Numbered from the stretch's first letter, positions 15,345 to 24,657 are shown. The stretch is 37,855 nucleotides of DNA from an uncultured Pseudomonadota bacterium (GCA_903953455.1 CAJBJW010000364.1:1-37855), one strand, 5' to 3'. Program-made: numbers and translations. Notes: a model not told the origin generated them from the letters alone.

Positions 15345-15878
15345 TTATTCTAAATTAGCGTGTCTTGAACGCATAATCTCTTCAGGAATACCTTTCTCAT
15401 GAATAATATGAGAAATAGTAGATTCCAAAAAGAGCAATGTTGACAATTCAAATACAGTCCCCATTGGCATCCCAACCACTTTGCCATACAAATCAGAACG
15501 ACCAATTTGGAACACACCGTCTGCCATATCACCAATAGTTGATTTTGATTGTGCTGAAATCAACATGATTTTAGCGCCAATTTTTTTCGCACTTTTAGTG
15601 AACGCAACAAGCTGTTCCGTTTCACCTGATCCTGAGATGACAATGAGTAAATCGCCTTCTTGAATGCTCGGGGTAACGATTTCACCGACAACATTAACGT
15701 TGTAACCACCATGCACCAACCGCATTGCAAAGAAATTGCCGACAAGTTTTGAACGACCTGCGCCCGCAATGAAAATGCGAGCAGCTTCATCGAGCATTGC
15801 AGTCAGTTTTTCATCGTATGATTCCTCAGTTGCCTCAAGGATGCCTGTGATTTTTTCTAAGATTAGCTCTTGGTGCAT
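15345..15878 (-). CDS. phi: 6-phospho-3-hexuloisomerase
   Basis: Phi converts hexulose 6-phosphate to fructose 6-phosphate, the second step of formaldehyde fixation in the RuMP cycle. The 177-residue SIS-domain protein shows IAGAGRSK (37-44), the sugar-phosphate loop SGSGET (82-87) and MPMGTVFE (137-144), which contains the conserved glutamate Glu143. The length matches stand-alone Phi; in some organisms it is fused to Hps, which is not the case here. It begins 12 bp after the hps stop with an AAGGA-like site, so the two are co-translated. The gene is also called hxlB. Two hairpins follow. Confidence 0.96.
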   Translation of the reverse strand: MHQELILEKITGILEATEESYDEKLTAMLDEAARIFIAGAGRSKLVGNFFAMRLVHGGYNVNVVGEIVTPSIQEGDLLIVISGSGETEQLVAFTKSAKKIGAKIMLISAQSKSTIGDMADGVFQIGRSDLYGKVVGMPMGTVFELSTLLFLESTISHIIHEKGIPEEIMRSRHANLE

Positions 15879-15890
15879 AAGGATTCCTAA

Positions 15891-16532
15891 TTAAACTGCG
15901 TCTACTAATTCACGAATTTCACGTGCCGCTTCTGCTGGAGAAGCTGCACCGTAAATTGCTGCACCAACCACGATGATGCTAGCGCCAGCGCGAACTACAT
16001 CTTGAACGGTTTTAGTATTGATACCGCCAGCAACTGAAATACGAACGTTTAATCCTAAAGATGCAACCAAGCTTAAATCTGCAAAAGGTGTGTGACCTGC
16101 TGCTTGAGCGTCTAAACCAGTGTGAACACCGATAATTTGCGCACCAGCGTCAACAGTTGCACGTGCGCAAGCTGCTTTGTCATCAACATTGATTAAATCA
16201 ATTTGCGCTTCAGCTGCGTGTGCATTAGCTGCTTTGATAACACCTTTGCAAGTTGCTAAACCTGAAACACCTAATACTGTACAAATATCCGCACCAGCTG
16301 CATAAAAAGGTGTTGCTTCATATTCGCCAGCATCCATTGTTTTCAAATCAACTAACAATAATTTGTCAGGGAATTCAGCACGCAATGCTCTAACTAAGTT
16401 AACACCGTTGTGTTTAATGCAAGGTGTGCCGATTTCAAAAATATCAACAAAAGGCGCAACTTGTTTCGCTAATGAAACTGTTGCATCGAAATCTAATGAA
16501 TCTAATGCCATTTGAATTAATGGTCTTGCCAT
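15891..16532 (-). CDS. hps: 3-hexulose-6-phosphate synthase
   Basis: Hps condenses formaldehyde with ribulose 5-phosphate and is the diagnostic enzyme of the RuMP cycle. The start at 16532 gives the canonical N-terminus MARPLIQMALD and 213 residues, with GGAG 8 nt upstream. A GTG nine bases earlier is in frame but overlaps that site. The protein is a (beta/alpha)8 barrel of the OMP-decarboxylase superfamily. It has the motif DLKTMD (62-67; D-x-K-x-x-D) that binds Mg and substrate, and the phosphate-binding SVAGGIN and IIVVGAAIYGA stretches. It leads the hps-phi pair and has its own likely promoter just upstream, next to the end of glnS. The gene is also called hxlA. Confidence 0.97.
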   Translation of the reverse strand: MARPLIQMALDSLDFDATVSLAKQVAPFVDIFEIGTPCIKHNGVNLVRALRAEFPDKLLLVDLKTMDAGEYEATPFYAAGADICTVLGVSGLATCKGVIKAANAHAAEAQIDLINVDDKAACARATVDAGAQIIGVHTGLDAQAAGHTPFADLSLVASLGLNVRISVAGGINTKTVQDVVRAGASIIVVGAAIYGAASPAEAAREIRELVDAV

Positions 16533-16594
16533 GATGTACACTCCAAAAAAGTTATAGTTATAGTTAATTGTTACGCTAATTTATGCGGGGTTAA

Positions 16595-16623
16595 CTTTAA
16601 AGTAGAAATGGTAGGCGTGTCAA
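16595..16623 (-). promoter_or_regulatory. predicted promoter of the hps-phi operon
   Basis: On the minus strand a perfect -35 TTGACA (16618-16623) is followed 16-17 bp later by a weak -10, TTTAAA or TTAAAG (around 16595-16601). It lies between the glnS stop and hps. Downstream, before the ribosome binding site, are two tandem copies of ATAACT (about 16551-16564) that could be a regulator site. Confidence 0.45.
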
Positions 16624-16635
16624 TGCAAAATGTAT

Positions 16636-18297
16636 CTAATCCTTCTCCCCATTATCACGCAGTGTCACTGTTCGGTTAAACACCAAATTATCTAAAGTAC
16701 TTTCTAAATCTAAACAAAAATAGCCTGTACGTTCAAATTGATAACGATTTTCAAGTGTTGCACTATGTAAACTTGCCTCAACACGGCAATCCCTTAATAT
16801 TTGCAATGAATGCGGATTAACCACATCTAAAAAGCTTTCCTCGTTATCTGGTTGAGGCACAGTAAACAGACGATCATACAAACGTATTTCTGCTGGGCAT
16901 GAATGCACCTGTGATACCCAATGAATAACTCCCTTTGCTTTACGACCCTCAGGATTTTTACCTAATGTATTTTCATCGTAAGTACAGAGCAACTCAATGA
17001 TTTCACCCACCTCATTCTTAATGACTTCATCGCAACGAATCACATAAGCACCACGCAAACGCACTTCCTCTCCTTGAGTTAATCGTTTATATTTTGGTGG
17101 TGGATTTTCTGAAAAATCATCACACTCAATCAAAATAGTCTTAGAAAATGGCACGATACGTTTACCAAATTCGTCTCTTTGAGGATGATTACTCACTTCT
17201 AGGTTTTCCACTTTATCGTCAGGATAATTGGTAATCACAATGCGTAGTGGATTTAAAACTGCCATAGCTCGAAACGCATTGGTATTGAGATCTTCACGAA
17301 TGCAATATTCCAAAACCCCCATTTCAATCCATGAATTTTGCTTAGTAATCCCAATACGTTCACAAAAATCTTTAATCGCCTGAGGCGTAAATCCTGCACG
17401 ACGCAACCCCGCAATGGTTGGCATACGCGGATCATCCCAACCTGATACATGTTTTTCTGTCACCAGTTGATTTAATTTACGTTTACTTACGATTGTGTAT
17501 TCAAGTTGCAACCGTGCAAACTCAATTTGCTGTGGATGACATGGCGTTTGAAGCTTATCAAGTACCCAATCGTAAAGTGGACGATGATCCTCGAACTCTA
17601 ACGTACAAAGTGAATGCGTAATTCCTTCAATCGCATCTGAAATACAATGTGTATAATCGTACATCGGGTAAATGCACCACGCGTCGCCAGTTCGTTGATG
17701 ATGAACTCGACGAATGCGATAAATAGCTGGGTCACGCAAATTAATATTAGGTGAAGCCATATCTATTTTTGCACGCAACACATATTGTCCATCTGCAAAC
17801 TCACCTGCACGCATACGAGAAAACAGATCCAAATTCTCCTCAATTGAGCGGTTGCGATCAGGACTTTCTCTCCCCGGTTGCGTCAACGTGCCACGATAAA
17901 GTCGAATTTCTTCAGCCGATAAACTGTCAACATACGCTAAATTATGCTTAATTAATTCAATAGCATATTGATACAGTTGCTCAAAATAATCTGATGCATG
18001 ACGGAGTTGTGTCCATTCAAAGCCGAGCCATGCAACGTCGCGTTTAATGGACTCCATGTATTCAATACTTTCTTTTTCGGGATTTGTGTCATCAAATCGC
18101 AGATTGCAATTACCTTTATTTTCTAAAGCCGTTCCAAAATTCAAACAAATTGACTTTGCATGACCAATATGCAAATAACCATTAGGCTCAGGTGGAAAGC
18201 GAGTCACCACTTTTCCATCATGCTTATTTGTCTGCAAATCATTTGCAACGATTTGGCGAATAAAATGTGAAGGTTGTGTCAGTTCGGTTTTTTGCAT
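16636..18297 (-). CDS. glnS: glutaminyl-tRNA synthetase
   Basis: GlnRS charges tRNA-Gln directly, as in gammaproteobacteria. The 553 residues match E. coli GlnS in length. Class I signatures are HIGH (43-46, in NGYLHIGHAKS) and the KMSKS equivalent VSKRKLNQLV near residue 270. GlnS-specific text such as HVSGWDDPRMPTIAGLRRAG and RFDDTNPEKE separates it from GluRS. The anticodon-binding beta-barrels fill the C-terminal half. The ribosome binding site before the ATG at 18297 is weak. The gene lies upstream of hps on the same strand, but the TTGACA element between them suggests hps has its own promoter. Confidence 0.97.
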   Translation of the reverse strand: MQKTELTQPSHFIRQIVANDLQTNKHDGKVVTRFPPEPNGYLHIGHAKSICLNFGTALENKGNCNLRFDDTNPEKESIEYMESIKRDVAWLGFEWTQLRHASDYFEQLYQYAIELIKHNLAYVDSLSAEEIRLYRGTLTQPGRESPDRNRSIEENLDLFSRMRAGEFADGQYVLRAKIDMASPNINLRDPAIYRIRRVHHQRTGDAWCIYPMYDYTHCISDAIEGITHSLCTLEFEDHRPLYDWVLDKLQTPCHPQQIEFARLQLEYTIVSKRKLNQLVTEKHVSGWDDPRMPTIAGLRRAGFTPQAIKDFCERIGITKQNSWIEMGVLEYCIREDLNTNAFRAMAVLNPLRIVITNYPDDKVENLEVSNHPQRDEFGKRIVPFSKTILIECDDFSENPPPKYKRLTQGEEVRLRGAYVIRCDEVIKNEVGEIIELLCTYDENTLGKNPEGRKAKGVIHWVSQVHSCPAEIRLYDRLFTVPQPDNEESFLDVVNPHSLQILRDCRVEASLHSATLENRYQFERTGYFCLDLESTLDNLVFNRTVTLRDNGEKD

Positions 18298-18372
18298 AAT
18301 TTAGGGTTCATTTCAAGGAAAAAATATAAACAAACAACGCGATAAACTGCGTCAAATCGAGGATTTTCCACC

Positions 18373-18401
18373 ATAGTAAAGCAATCTGTTTCGTCTAACA
18401 A
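18373..18401 (-). promoter_or_regulatory. predicted promoter of glnS
   Basis: On the minus strand TTGTTA (18396-18401) and TACTAT (18373-18378) are separated by 17 bp, about 75 nt before the glnS start. Each matches its consensus at four of six bases. Confidence 0.35.
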
Positions 18402-18531
18402 GGCATGAAGCGACAGATAAACTTTACAAATCACAAGTGAATTGCGTCTTGTTCAAGCCTTTAGATTGTTTTACTATTCGCATCGCTTTGCTCTTTTGGT
18501 AAAGTAAAAACATGGAAATTTGATAAACTCA

Positions 18532-19380
18532 ATGAATTCTTTACCTTTGCTCTTACAAATTATTATTTTTACCTCGGTGGGTGGCGTACTAAGCGTATTG
18601 GCGGCGGGATTATTTTTACTTCTCCCCCCCAAACAACGCAATCAAGTTCTGCCACATGGAATTAGCTTTGCTATTGGCGCACTACTAGCGGTTGCATTTT
18701 GGGGGCTTATTCCTGAAGCTTTTCAACATGCAAAACCTGATCAGATACAATTATTATCTGGCACTATTTTAGCTGGGATATTAGGTTTCTTTGTACTTGA
18801 AAAATTGTTAATTTGGCGGCATTGTCACTTTGGTGAATGCGAAGCCCATGGGGATGATGAACATCAACATCCCGAAAATTATCAACATGACCATGACACA
18901 CATTCACATGGTCACGGAGCAAAAACAGCCGGTATTTTTATTATTTTAGGTGATAGCATTCATAATTTTGTGGATGGTGTGCTCATTGCTGCTGCATTTC
19001 TAATGGATCCCCATTTAGGGATTGTGACCAGTTTAGCTGTTGCTACCCATGAAATTCCTCAAGAGGTAGGCGATTTTGCTATCTTGCTACAAAGTGGTTA
19101 CTCACAACGAAAAGCTCTTTTTTATAATGTATTATCGAGCTTAACAACCGTTGTAGGTGGTGTACTCGCTTATTTTAGTCTGGAAACACTGCATGAAAAG
19201 TTGCCTTATTTTCTGGCATTAGCTGCGTCTAGTTTTATCTATATTGCCGTTGCAGATTTAATTCCTTCATTACATAAACGCACAGATATTAAAACATCAC
19301 TTCAGCAAATTACCTTAATTGGCGCGGGTGTTGCGCTAATATGTACACTTCAAAATATTGCACACCATGTGGCATTATAG
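18532..19380 (+). CDS. ZIP family metal transporter with a histidine-rich loop
   Basis: ZIP proteins move divalent metals such as zinc or iron into the cytoplasm. The 282-residue protein has about eight membrane helices. The paired metal-site motifs are HNFVDG (144-149) and HEIPQE (173-178), the hallmark of the family. Residues about 97-129 form a loop with more than ten histidines, plus Cys98 and Cys103, probably a metal-sensing or delivery loop. I chose ATG 18532; an in-frame TTG at 18520 would add four residues. The ribosome binding site is poor in either case, and a three-codon mini-ORF (ATG GAA ATT TGA at 18512) overlaps this zone. It is transcribed divergently from glnS and lies ahead of iscR. 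The exact metal is unknown. Confidence 0.88.
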   Translation: MNSLPLLLQIIIFTSVGGVLSVLAAGLFLLLPPKQRNQVLPHGISFAIGALLAVAFWGLIPEAFQHAKPDQIQLLSGTILAGILGFFVLEKLLIWRHCHFGECEAHGDDEHQHPENYQHDHDTHSHGHGAKTAGIFIILGDSIHNFVDGVLIAAAFLMDPHLGIVTSLAVATHEIPQEVGDFAILLQSGYSQRKALFYNVLSSLTTVVGGVLAYFSLETLHEKLPYFLALAASSFIYIAVADLIPSLHKRTDIKTSLQQITLIGAGVALICTLQNIAHHVAL

Positions 19381-19397
19381 ATATTATTTGCTTTACA

Positions 19398-19429
19398 ATA
19401 ATTGACTATTTTAGTTGGTTAAGTATAGT
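19398..19429 (+). promoter_or_regulatory. iscR promoter overlapped by an IscR type 1 site
   Basis: The -35 TTGACT (19402-19407) and -10 TATAGT (19424-19429) are 16 bp apart. The stretch 19398-19422 (ATAATTGACTATTTTAGTTG...) fits most positions of the IscR type 1 consensus ATASYYGACTRWWWYAGTCRRSTAT. This predicts autorepression by iron-sulfur-loaded IscR, as in E. coli. Confidence 0.7.
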
Positions 19430-19467
19430 TAAGTAACTTTTTATTTTTTTCTGTAAGGATATTACCC

Positions 19468-19938
19468 ATGCGTTTAACTACTAAAGGTCGTTATGCCGTG
19501 ACAGCCATGCTGGATTTAGTGCTACACAGCCAAAATACACCTGTAACATTAACTGAAATCGCAACTAGACAAACCATCTCTTTATCCTATTTGGAACAAC
19601 TGTTTTCACGTCTGCGAAAAGCGGATTTAGTCAAAGGTGTTCGTGGACCAGGTGGAGGTTATAGAATTCGTCAAACACCTGAATTAATTAGCATTGCGTC
19701 GATTATTGAAGCCGTTAATGAGCCTATTGATTCAACTAAATGTGGTGGTGAAGAAAACTGTCAACATGACAGCATTTGCCTTACCCACGATTTATGGGCT
19801 GGATTAAGTGACCACATTCAAGATTATTTATCACAAATCACGTTGGCAGACTTAATTGCGCAGCGTGACGAACGTCGTAATATAGTTAAATGCAGCGAAT
19901 CCATTGTCAAGTTTGAAAAACCACTCAAGTACGGTTAA
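19468..19938 (+). CDS. iscR: iron-sulfur cluster regulator IscR (Rrf2 family), stand-alone
   Basis: IscR is a winged-helix regulator that senses [2Fe-2S] status. The 156-residue protein has all four cluster ligands of E. coli IscR at the same positions: Cys92, Cys98, Cys104 and His107. Glu43, which sets site discrimination, is also conserved, and the DNA-binding helix region is intact (SLSYLEQLFSRLRK). These features separate it from cluster-free Rrf2 proteins. TAAGGA lies a few bases before the ATG. A type 1 site covers the promoter. Unusually, iscS, iscU and iscA do not follow: a terminator comes next and then dnaE on the other strand. The C-terminal 20 residues are extended and charged. 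Confidence 0.93.
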   Translation: MRLTTKGRYAVTAMLDLVLHSQNTPVTLTEIATRQTISLSYLEQLFSRLRKADLVKGVRGPGGGYRIRQTPELISIASIIEAVNEPIDSTKCGGEENCQHDSICLTHDLWAGLSDHIQDYLSQITLADLIAQRDERRNIVKCSESIVKFEKPLKYG

Positions 19939-19961
19939 CAAATTAGCTATTTAAGCTGAAT

Positions 19962-19988
19962 AAAAAACCGCTCATGTGGCGGTTTTTA
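19962..19988. terminator. bidirectional terminator between iscR and dnaE
   Basis: AAAAACCGC (19963-19971) and GCGGTTTTT (19979-19987) form a 9-bp stem with a 7-nt loop. It has A- and T-runs on both sides and serves the convergent genes iscR and dnaE. Confidence 0.85.
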
Positions 19989-20015
19989 TTTACATAAAAA
20001 ATATGAACTCAATAT

Positions 20016-23000
20016 TTAGTAGGTTATACGAACCGCACTTTGACCTAGCCATAATTTTAATTGATGCATGAACTCGTCTGTTGCTTTGACACGCCACTGC
20101 GCTCCCAATTGTACCCGTGCCCGAGTTTTTTCAGTACTATAATCAATTGTTATGAGCGTATCCCCTCCTTTAAATTCACTCAACAACGCTTTCATCTTAT
20201 CCAAATTTCTTGCTGCATTTGCATCATTATTTTGCCATTTAAGATGTATTTCCTTTCTCGCTTGCTCAATGGGATATATATGCTCAATTTTTAATAACGG
20301 TATATTTAGATAGCTATCTATCGATAAATTGCCTTCCGCAATTAAAAGCTTATCCCGAAAATTCGAGGAAAACATCGATTGATTGACTTCAAAACTTTCA
20401 CGCTGTGCACTCAATTCAAGGCGCCCTGTATTGTCATCAAATATTACAGATCCGCGCAACTTACCTTGTTTGTTTTGTCGAACACCAATTTCAATAGCAA
20501 GCCCTGCGACCCGCACTGTGGTATTCCATTGATTAGGTGATAATTCTTCAAGTAATCGAGCAATGTTTTTAGGCGCAATTAACTTTAATTCATTTGCATA
20601 TTGATCAATGGGGTGCCCCGTTAAAAACAAACCCAACACAGCCTTTTCCTCAGCGAATCTTACGCTTTCCGACCACGGTTCCACTACGGTCGTATAGGTC
20701 GGCGTATCGCTTATTTCACTTGACACCTCGCTACCTAAACCGAACAAATCACTCTGACCAACCGCTTTCATGCGTATGTGATGCTCAGCTACTTTTAAAA
20801 TGGTAGGTAACTCTGCTAAATGGGCTGCACGATTGTCATCAAACTCATCAAACGCACCCGCACGAATAAGCGCTTCTAGTACGCGACGATTAAATTTACG
20901 CAAATCCACACGCTGACACAAATCATACAAATTTAAAAAAGTGCCATTATTTTCACGTTCGCATAGCATATCTAAAATCGCATTCTCTCCTGCCCCTTTG
21001 ATTGCCCCCAATCCATAAATCAAATCATCATTGTCGTTGACGGTAAATTTATAATGGGACACGTTAATTGACGGGGGAATAATGTTCAGCTTCATTTGCC
21101 GACACTCATCAAGCGCAATAACTACTTTGTCTGTATTGTCCATATCGGCAGATAACACCGCTGCCATAAAGGCGGCTGGATGATGCGCTTTTAGCCATGC
21201 TGTTTGATACGCAACTAATGCATAAGCGGCAGAATGCGATTTATTGAAACCGTATCCAGAAAATTTATCCACCAAATCAAAAATGTAATTAGCAATTTCG
21301 TCACTTACACCATTCGTCAACGCACCACTGACAAAGACATCACGTTGCTTTGCCATTTCTTTTGCGTCTTTTTTACCCATTGCACGCCGCAAAATATCCG
21401 CGCCACCAAGCGTGTAACCCGATAATTCACGGGCAATTTGCATGACCTGTTCTTGATATAAAATAACGCCATTAGTAGGCTCAAGAATAGGTTCAAGCAA
21501 TGGATGCGCATATTCAGCGGCTTTGGTTTTATGTTTCACATTCACATAATCATCCACCATGCCCGACTCTAAAGGCCCTGGACGATAAAGTGCAACCAGC
21601 GCGATAATATCGTTAAAGCAATCGGGTTTGAGTTTTTTGATGAGCTCTTTCATTCCACGCGATTCTAACTGGAATACCGCCGTGGTCAGGCCTTTTTTAA
21701 GTAATTCATAAGAAGCAAAATCATCGCGCGCAATGGCACTTATATCAACAATTGACCTGCCTAACTTTTTCTGTTTCGCATTGATTGTCTGTAGCGCCCA
21801 ATCAATGATTGTAAGTGTACGCAAACCTAAAAAGTCAAACTTCACAAGTCCGACAGATTCCACATCATTTTTATCAAATTGCGTAACTAAATTATTCCCT
21901 TCAATATCACAGTAGAGCGCCGTAAAATCCGTTAACTTTGTCGGCGCAATGACAACGCCACCAGCGTGTTTACCCGCATTTCGAGTTGTTCCCTCTAGTG
22001 AGAGTGCCATATCAATAAGGGATTTAACATCTTCTTCTGTATCATAAGCTTGCTGAAGATCAGGACTGCTTTTCAGCGCATCCGAGAGCGTAATGCCAAT
22101 TTCCATGGGAATCAGTTTTGCAAGTCGATCCACAAAGCCATAAGACAAACCAAGTACGCGCCCTACATCTCGAATAACCGCTTTTGCCGCCATTGAGCCG
22201 TATGTAATAATTTGCGACACTTGATTTCGCCCATAACACTCAGCAACATAATCAATGACCTCATCACGTCGATCCATACAAAAGTCGATATCAAAGTCAG
22301 GCATCGAAATACGTTCGGGATTTAAAAATCGCTCAAATAAAAGTTCAAATTCAATCGGATCTAAATCCGTAATTTTTAGCGCATACGCCACAAGCGATCC
22401 CGCACCTGAACCCCGACCAGGTCCAACAGGAATATCATGATTTTTTGCCCATTGAATAAAATCCGCAACAATCATGAAATAGCCCGAAAAACCCATTTGG
22501 GTAATCACATCAAGCTCAATTTTAAGACGCTCTAAATACACCGCTTCATTTTCACTTTGACTACCGCTACCCGTTAACGCATATTTTTCAAAACGCTCAC
22601 GTAACCCTTTCTCTGATTCACTAATAATAAAATCATTAATTGTCATGCCCTCAGGAACGGGAAAATCCGGCAGAAAGTTTTTACCTAGTGTTAGCGTTAA
22701 ATTACAACGTTTGGCAATTTCAACTGTATTTTCTAGTGCTTCAGGAAAATCAGCAAACAACGCCACCATTTCATCTTCACTGCGCAAATACTGCTGATTG
22801 GTGTAGTCTTTTGGACGACGCGGATCATCAAGAACACGTCCTTGGTTAATACATACCCGTACTTCATGAGCAGCAAAATCACTTTCTTTTAAAAAACGAA
22901 CGTCATTTGTAGCAACAACTGGCAACACCAACTCCTCCGCCAATTCCGCCACTAAGGCAATATAGCGTTCTTCATCAACCTTTCCAACGCGCTGAAGTTC

Positions 23001-23504
23001 CAAATAAAAACGATTAGGAAATAAATTTTTCCAATACATTGCAAGTGTTTTGGCTAGTGCGTTATTTTCATTGAGTAATGCCTTACCAATATCACCCTGC
23101 ATCGCACCAGAAAGTGCAATCAGCCCAATATTATTTTGCTCAATCCATTCTCTCTGCAAAATAGGCACACCATCTTTGTTTTGACCTTGCTGATAAGCTT
23201 GCGAAACTAATTCTGTCAACGTGATATAGCCGGTATGATTGATTGCAAGCAACGTTAAACGATAAGGCGAATCTGGTGCTTCAGCATTTGCAACTAGCAC
23301 ATCCGAACCAGCAATCGGCTTGATACCTTGCGCTATTGTTGCTTTATATAATTTCACTAAACCAAATAAATTAACGTGATCAGTTAGCGCAATGGCTGGC
23401 ATATTAAAATCTGTTAATTGTTTTATCAGTGGTTTAATCTTAACTAAACCGTCAATTAACGAGAATTCGCTGTGAACTCTAAGATGAATAAATCGTGGCT
23501 GCAT
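20016..23504 (-). CDS. dnaE: DNA polymerase III alpha subunit
   Basis: DnaE is the replicative polymerase. The 1162 residues match E. coli DnaE in length. An N-terminal PHP domain starts with FIHLRVHSEFSLIDG and continues with ALTDHVNLFG. The palm carries PDFDIDF (402-408) with catalytic Asp403 and Asp405. Further motifs are GPGRGSGAGSLVAYAL, NAGKHAGGVVIAP, the fingers region LGGADILRRAMGKK and FNKSHSAAYA. Near residue 925 the clamp-binding motif QSDLF is present, followed by the OB fold and C-terminal domain. It is DnaE1 by length and by the clamp motif, not the error-prone DnaE2. It is divergent from ispB with 141 bp between them. Confidence 0.97.
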   Translation of the reverse strand: MQPRFIHLRVHSEFSLIDGLVKIKPLIKQLTDFNMPAIALTDHVNLFGLVKLYKATIAQGIKPIAGSDVLVANAEAPDSPYRLTLLAINHTGYITLTELVSQAYQQGQNKDGVPILQREWIEQNNIGLIALSGAMQGDIGKALLNENNALAKTLAMYWKNLFPNRFYLELQRVGKVDEERYIALVAELAEELVLPVVATNDVRFLKESDFAAHEVRVCINQGRVLDDPRRPKDYTNQQYLRSEDEMVALFADFPEALENTVEIAKRCNLTLTLGKNFLPDFPVPEGMTINDFIISESEKGLRERFEKYALTGSGSQSENEAVYLERLKIELDVITQMGFSGYFMIVADFIQWAKNHDIPVGPGRGSGAGSLVAYALKITDLDPIEFELLFERFLNPERISMPDFDIDFCMDRRDEVIDYVAECYGRNQVSQIITYGSMAAKAVIRDVGRVLGLSYGFVDRLAKLIPMEIGITLSDALKSSPDLQQAYDTEEDVKSLIDMALSLEGTTRNAGKHAGGVVIAPTKLTDFTALYCDIEGNNLVTQFDKNDVESVGLVKFDFLGLRTLTIIDWALQTINAKQKKLGRSIVDISAIARDDFASYELLKKGLTTAVFQLESRGMKELIKKLKPDCFNDIIALVALYRPGPLESGMVDDYVNVKHKTKAAEYAHPLLEPILEPTNGVILYQEQVMQIARELSGYTLGGADILRRAMGKKDAKEMAKQRDVFVSGALTNGVSDEIANYIFDLVDKFSGYGFNKSHSAAYALVAYQTAWLKAHHPAAFMAAVLSADMDNTDKVVIALDECRQMKLNIIPPSINVSHYKFTVNDNDDLIYGLGAIKGAGENAILDMLCERENNGTFLNLYDLCQRVDLRKFNRRVLEALIRAGAFDEFDDNRAAHLAELPTILKVAEHHIRMKAVGQSDLFGLGSEVSSEISDTPTYTTVVEPWSESVRFAEEKAVLGLFLTGHPIDQYANELKLIAPKNIARLLEELSPNQWNTTVRVAGLAIEIGVRQNKQGKLRGSVIFDDNTGRLELSAQRESFEVNQSMFSSNFRDKLLIAEGNLSIDSYLNIPLLKIEHIYPIEQARKEIHLKWQNNDANAARNLDKMKALLSEFKGGDTLITIDYSTEKTRARVQLGAQWRVKATDEFMHQLKLWLGQSAVRITY

Positions 23505-23601
23505 GGAGTTTGCTGTAAAAATAGAAAGGTTGAATCGACTTTTGAATGTGCATAATCATAACTGAATTTAGAGCGTCGATGTTACCAACGCATTTATGCG
23601 C

Positions 23602-23607
23602 TATAAT
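23602..23607 (+). promoter_or_regulatory. -10 element of ispB
   Basis: A perfect TATAAT lies 38 bp before the ispB start in the divergent dnaE-ispB spacer. The -35 region (GTTACC near 23581) is poor, so the promoter call rests on the -10 element and its position. Confidence 0.45.
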
Positions 23608-23645
23608 GTACAAAAATTTCCTTTTGGCCTTTAATAAGAAAAAGA

Positions 23646-24641
23646 ATGAGTTCATCTTCTCAAAATCCAACAATTGATTTCAACGCCATTAAACAATTAA
23701 GCAGCCTCGAAGCAAAAGCGGTTGATCAACTGATTATTGACGAACTACGCTCCGATGTAATTTTAATTAATGAAATTGGTCGATACATTATCAGTAATGG
23801 CGGAAAACGATTGCGCCCCATGTTGCTTCTTCTTGCAGCTAAAGCATTAGGTGGCGTATCAGATAATCATCTCATTTTAGCTGCCGTCATCGAGTTTATT
23901 CATACCGCAACATTACTGCATGATGATGTCGTTGATGAATCTGAATTACGTCGCGGCAATCAAACCGCTAATGCCGTTTGGGGAAATGCAGCAAGTGTAT
24001 TAGTAGGTGATTATCTCTATTCTAGCGCATTTGAAATGATGGTACGCACAGACAATATGCGCGTCATGGGCATTTTATCTAAAACCACAACAGCCATTGC
24101 CGAAGGCGAAGTCCTTCAACTACTCAACTGCAACAACCCCCAAACTACAGAAGCAAAATACCTAGAAGTCATTGCCCGCAAAACCGCTATTTTATTTAGC
24201 GCAGCAACGCAACTGGCAGCGGTGATATCGAATGCGAGTAATGAAATTGAAACTGCATTAGCCAACTACGGTCAACATTTAGGCATTGCTTTTCAACTCA
24301 TTGATGACGCACTGGATTATCAAGCAACCGCTGAAGAACTTGGTAAAAATCTTGGGGATGATTTAGCTGAAGGCAAACCCACGCTTCCTCTAATTTACGC
24401 TATTGAACACGGCACAAGCGAAGAAGCAGACATTATTATTGATGCCATTAAAAATGGCAGAAGAGATGCGTTCAATGCGGTTTATGAAATCATTACACGC
24501 ACAAAAGCAATCGAATACACAACAGACCGTGCGGATGAAGAAGCTCAAAGAGCTATTGATGCACTAAACGTTTTACCTAAATCTGAGTATAAAGAAGCGC
24601 TTATTTTATTGGCCAAATTTGCTGTACAACGTAATTATTAA
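23646..24641 (+). CDS. ispB: octaprenyl diphosphate synthase
   Basis: IspB makes the long polyprenyl tail of ubiquinone by adding isopentenyl units to farnesyl diphosphate. The 331-residue all-helical protein has the first aspartate-rich motif DDVVD (93-97), the second DDALD (220-224) and GGKRLRP (52-58). Length and motif spacing fit long-chain trans-prenyl synthases. The exact chain length cannot be read from the sequence with confidence, since the ubiquinone side chain varies between methylotrophs. An AAGAAAAAG site precedes the ATG at 23646. The next gene, hflK, lies 124 bp downstream and may have its own promoter. Confidence 0.93.
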   Translation: MSSSSQNPTIDFNAIKQLSSLEAKAVDQLIIDELRSDVILINEIGRYIISNGGKRLRPMLLLLAAKALGGVSDNHLILAAVIEFIHTATLLHDDVVDESELRRGNQTANAVWGNAASVLVGDYLYSSAFEMMVRTDNMRVMGILSKTTTAIAEGEVLQLLNCNNPQTTEAKYLEVIARKTAILFSAATQLAAVISNASNEIETALANYGQHLGIAFQLIDDALDYQATAEELGKNLGDDLAEGKPTLPLIYAIEHGTSEEADIIIDAIKNGRRDAFNAVYEIITRTKAIEYTTDRADEEAQRAIDALNVLPKSEYKEALILLAKFAVQRNY

Positions 24642-24657
24642 ATTAAAACTCTCTGGC

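Noticed and set aside
15350..15790. Antisense or frame-shifted ORFs over phi and other long genes
   Set aside because: They lack ribosome binding sites and recognisable motifs and lie wholly inside well-supported genes.
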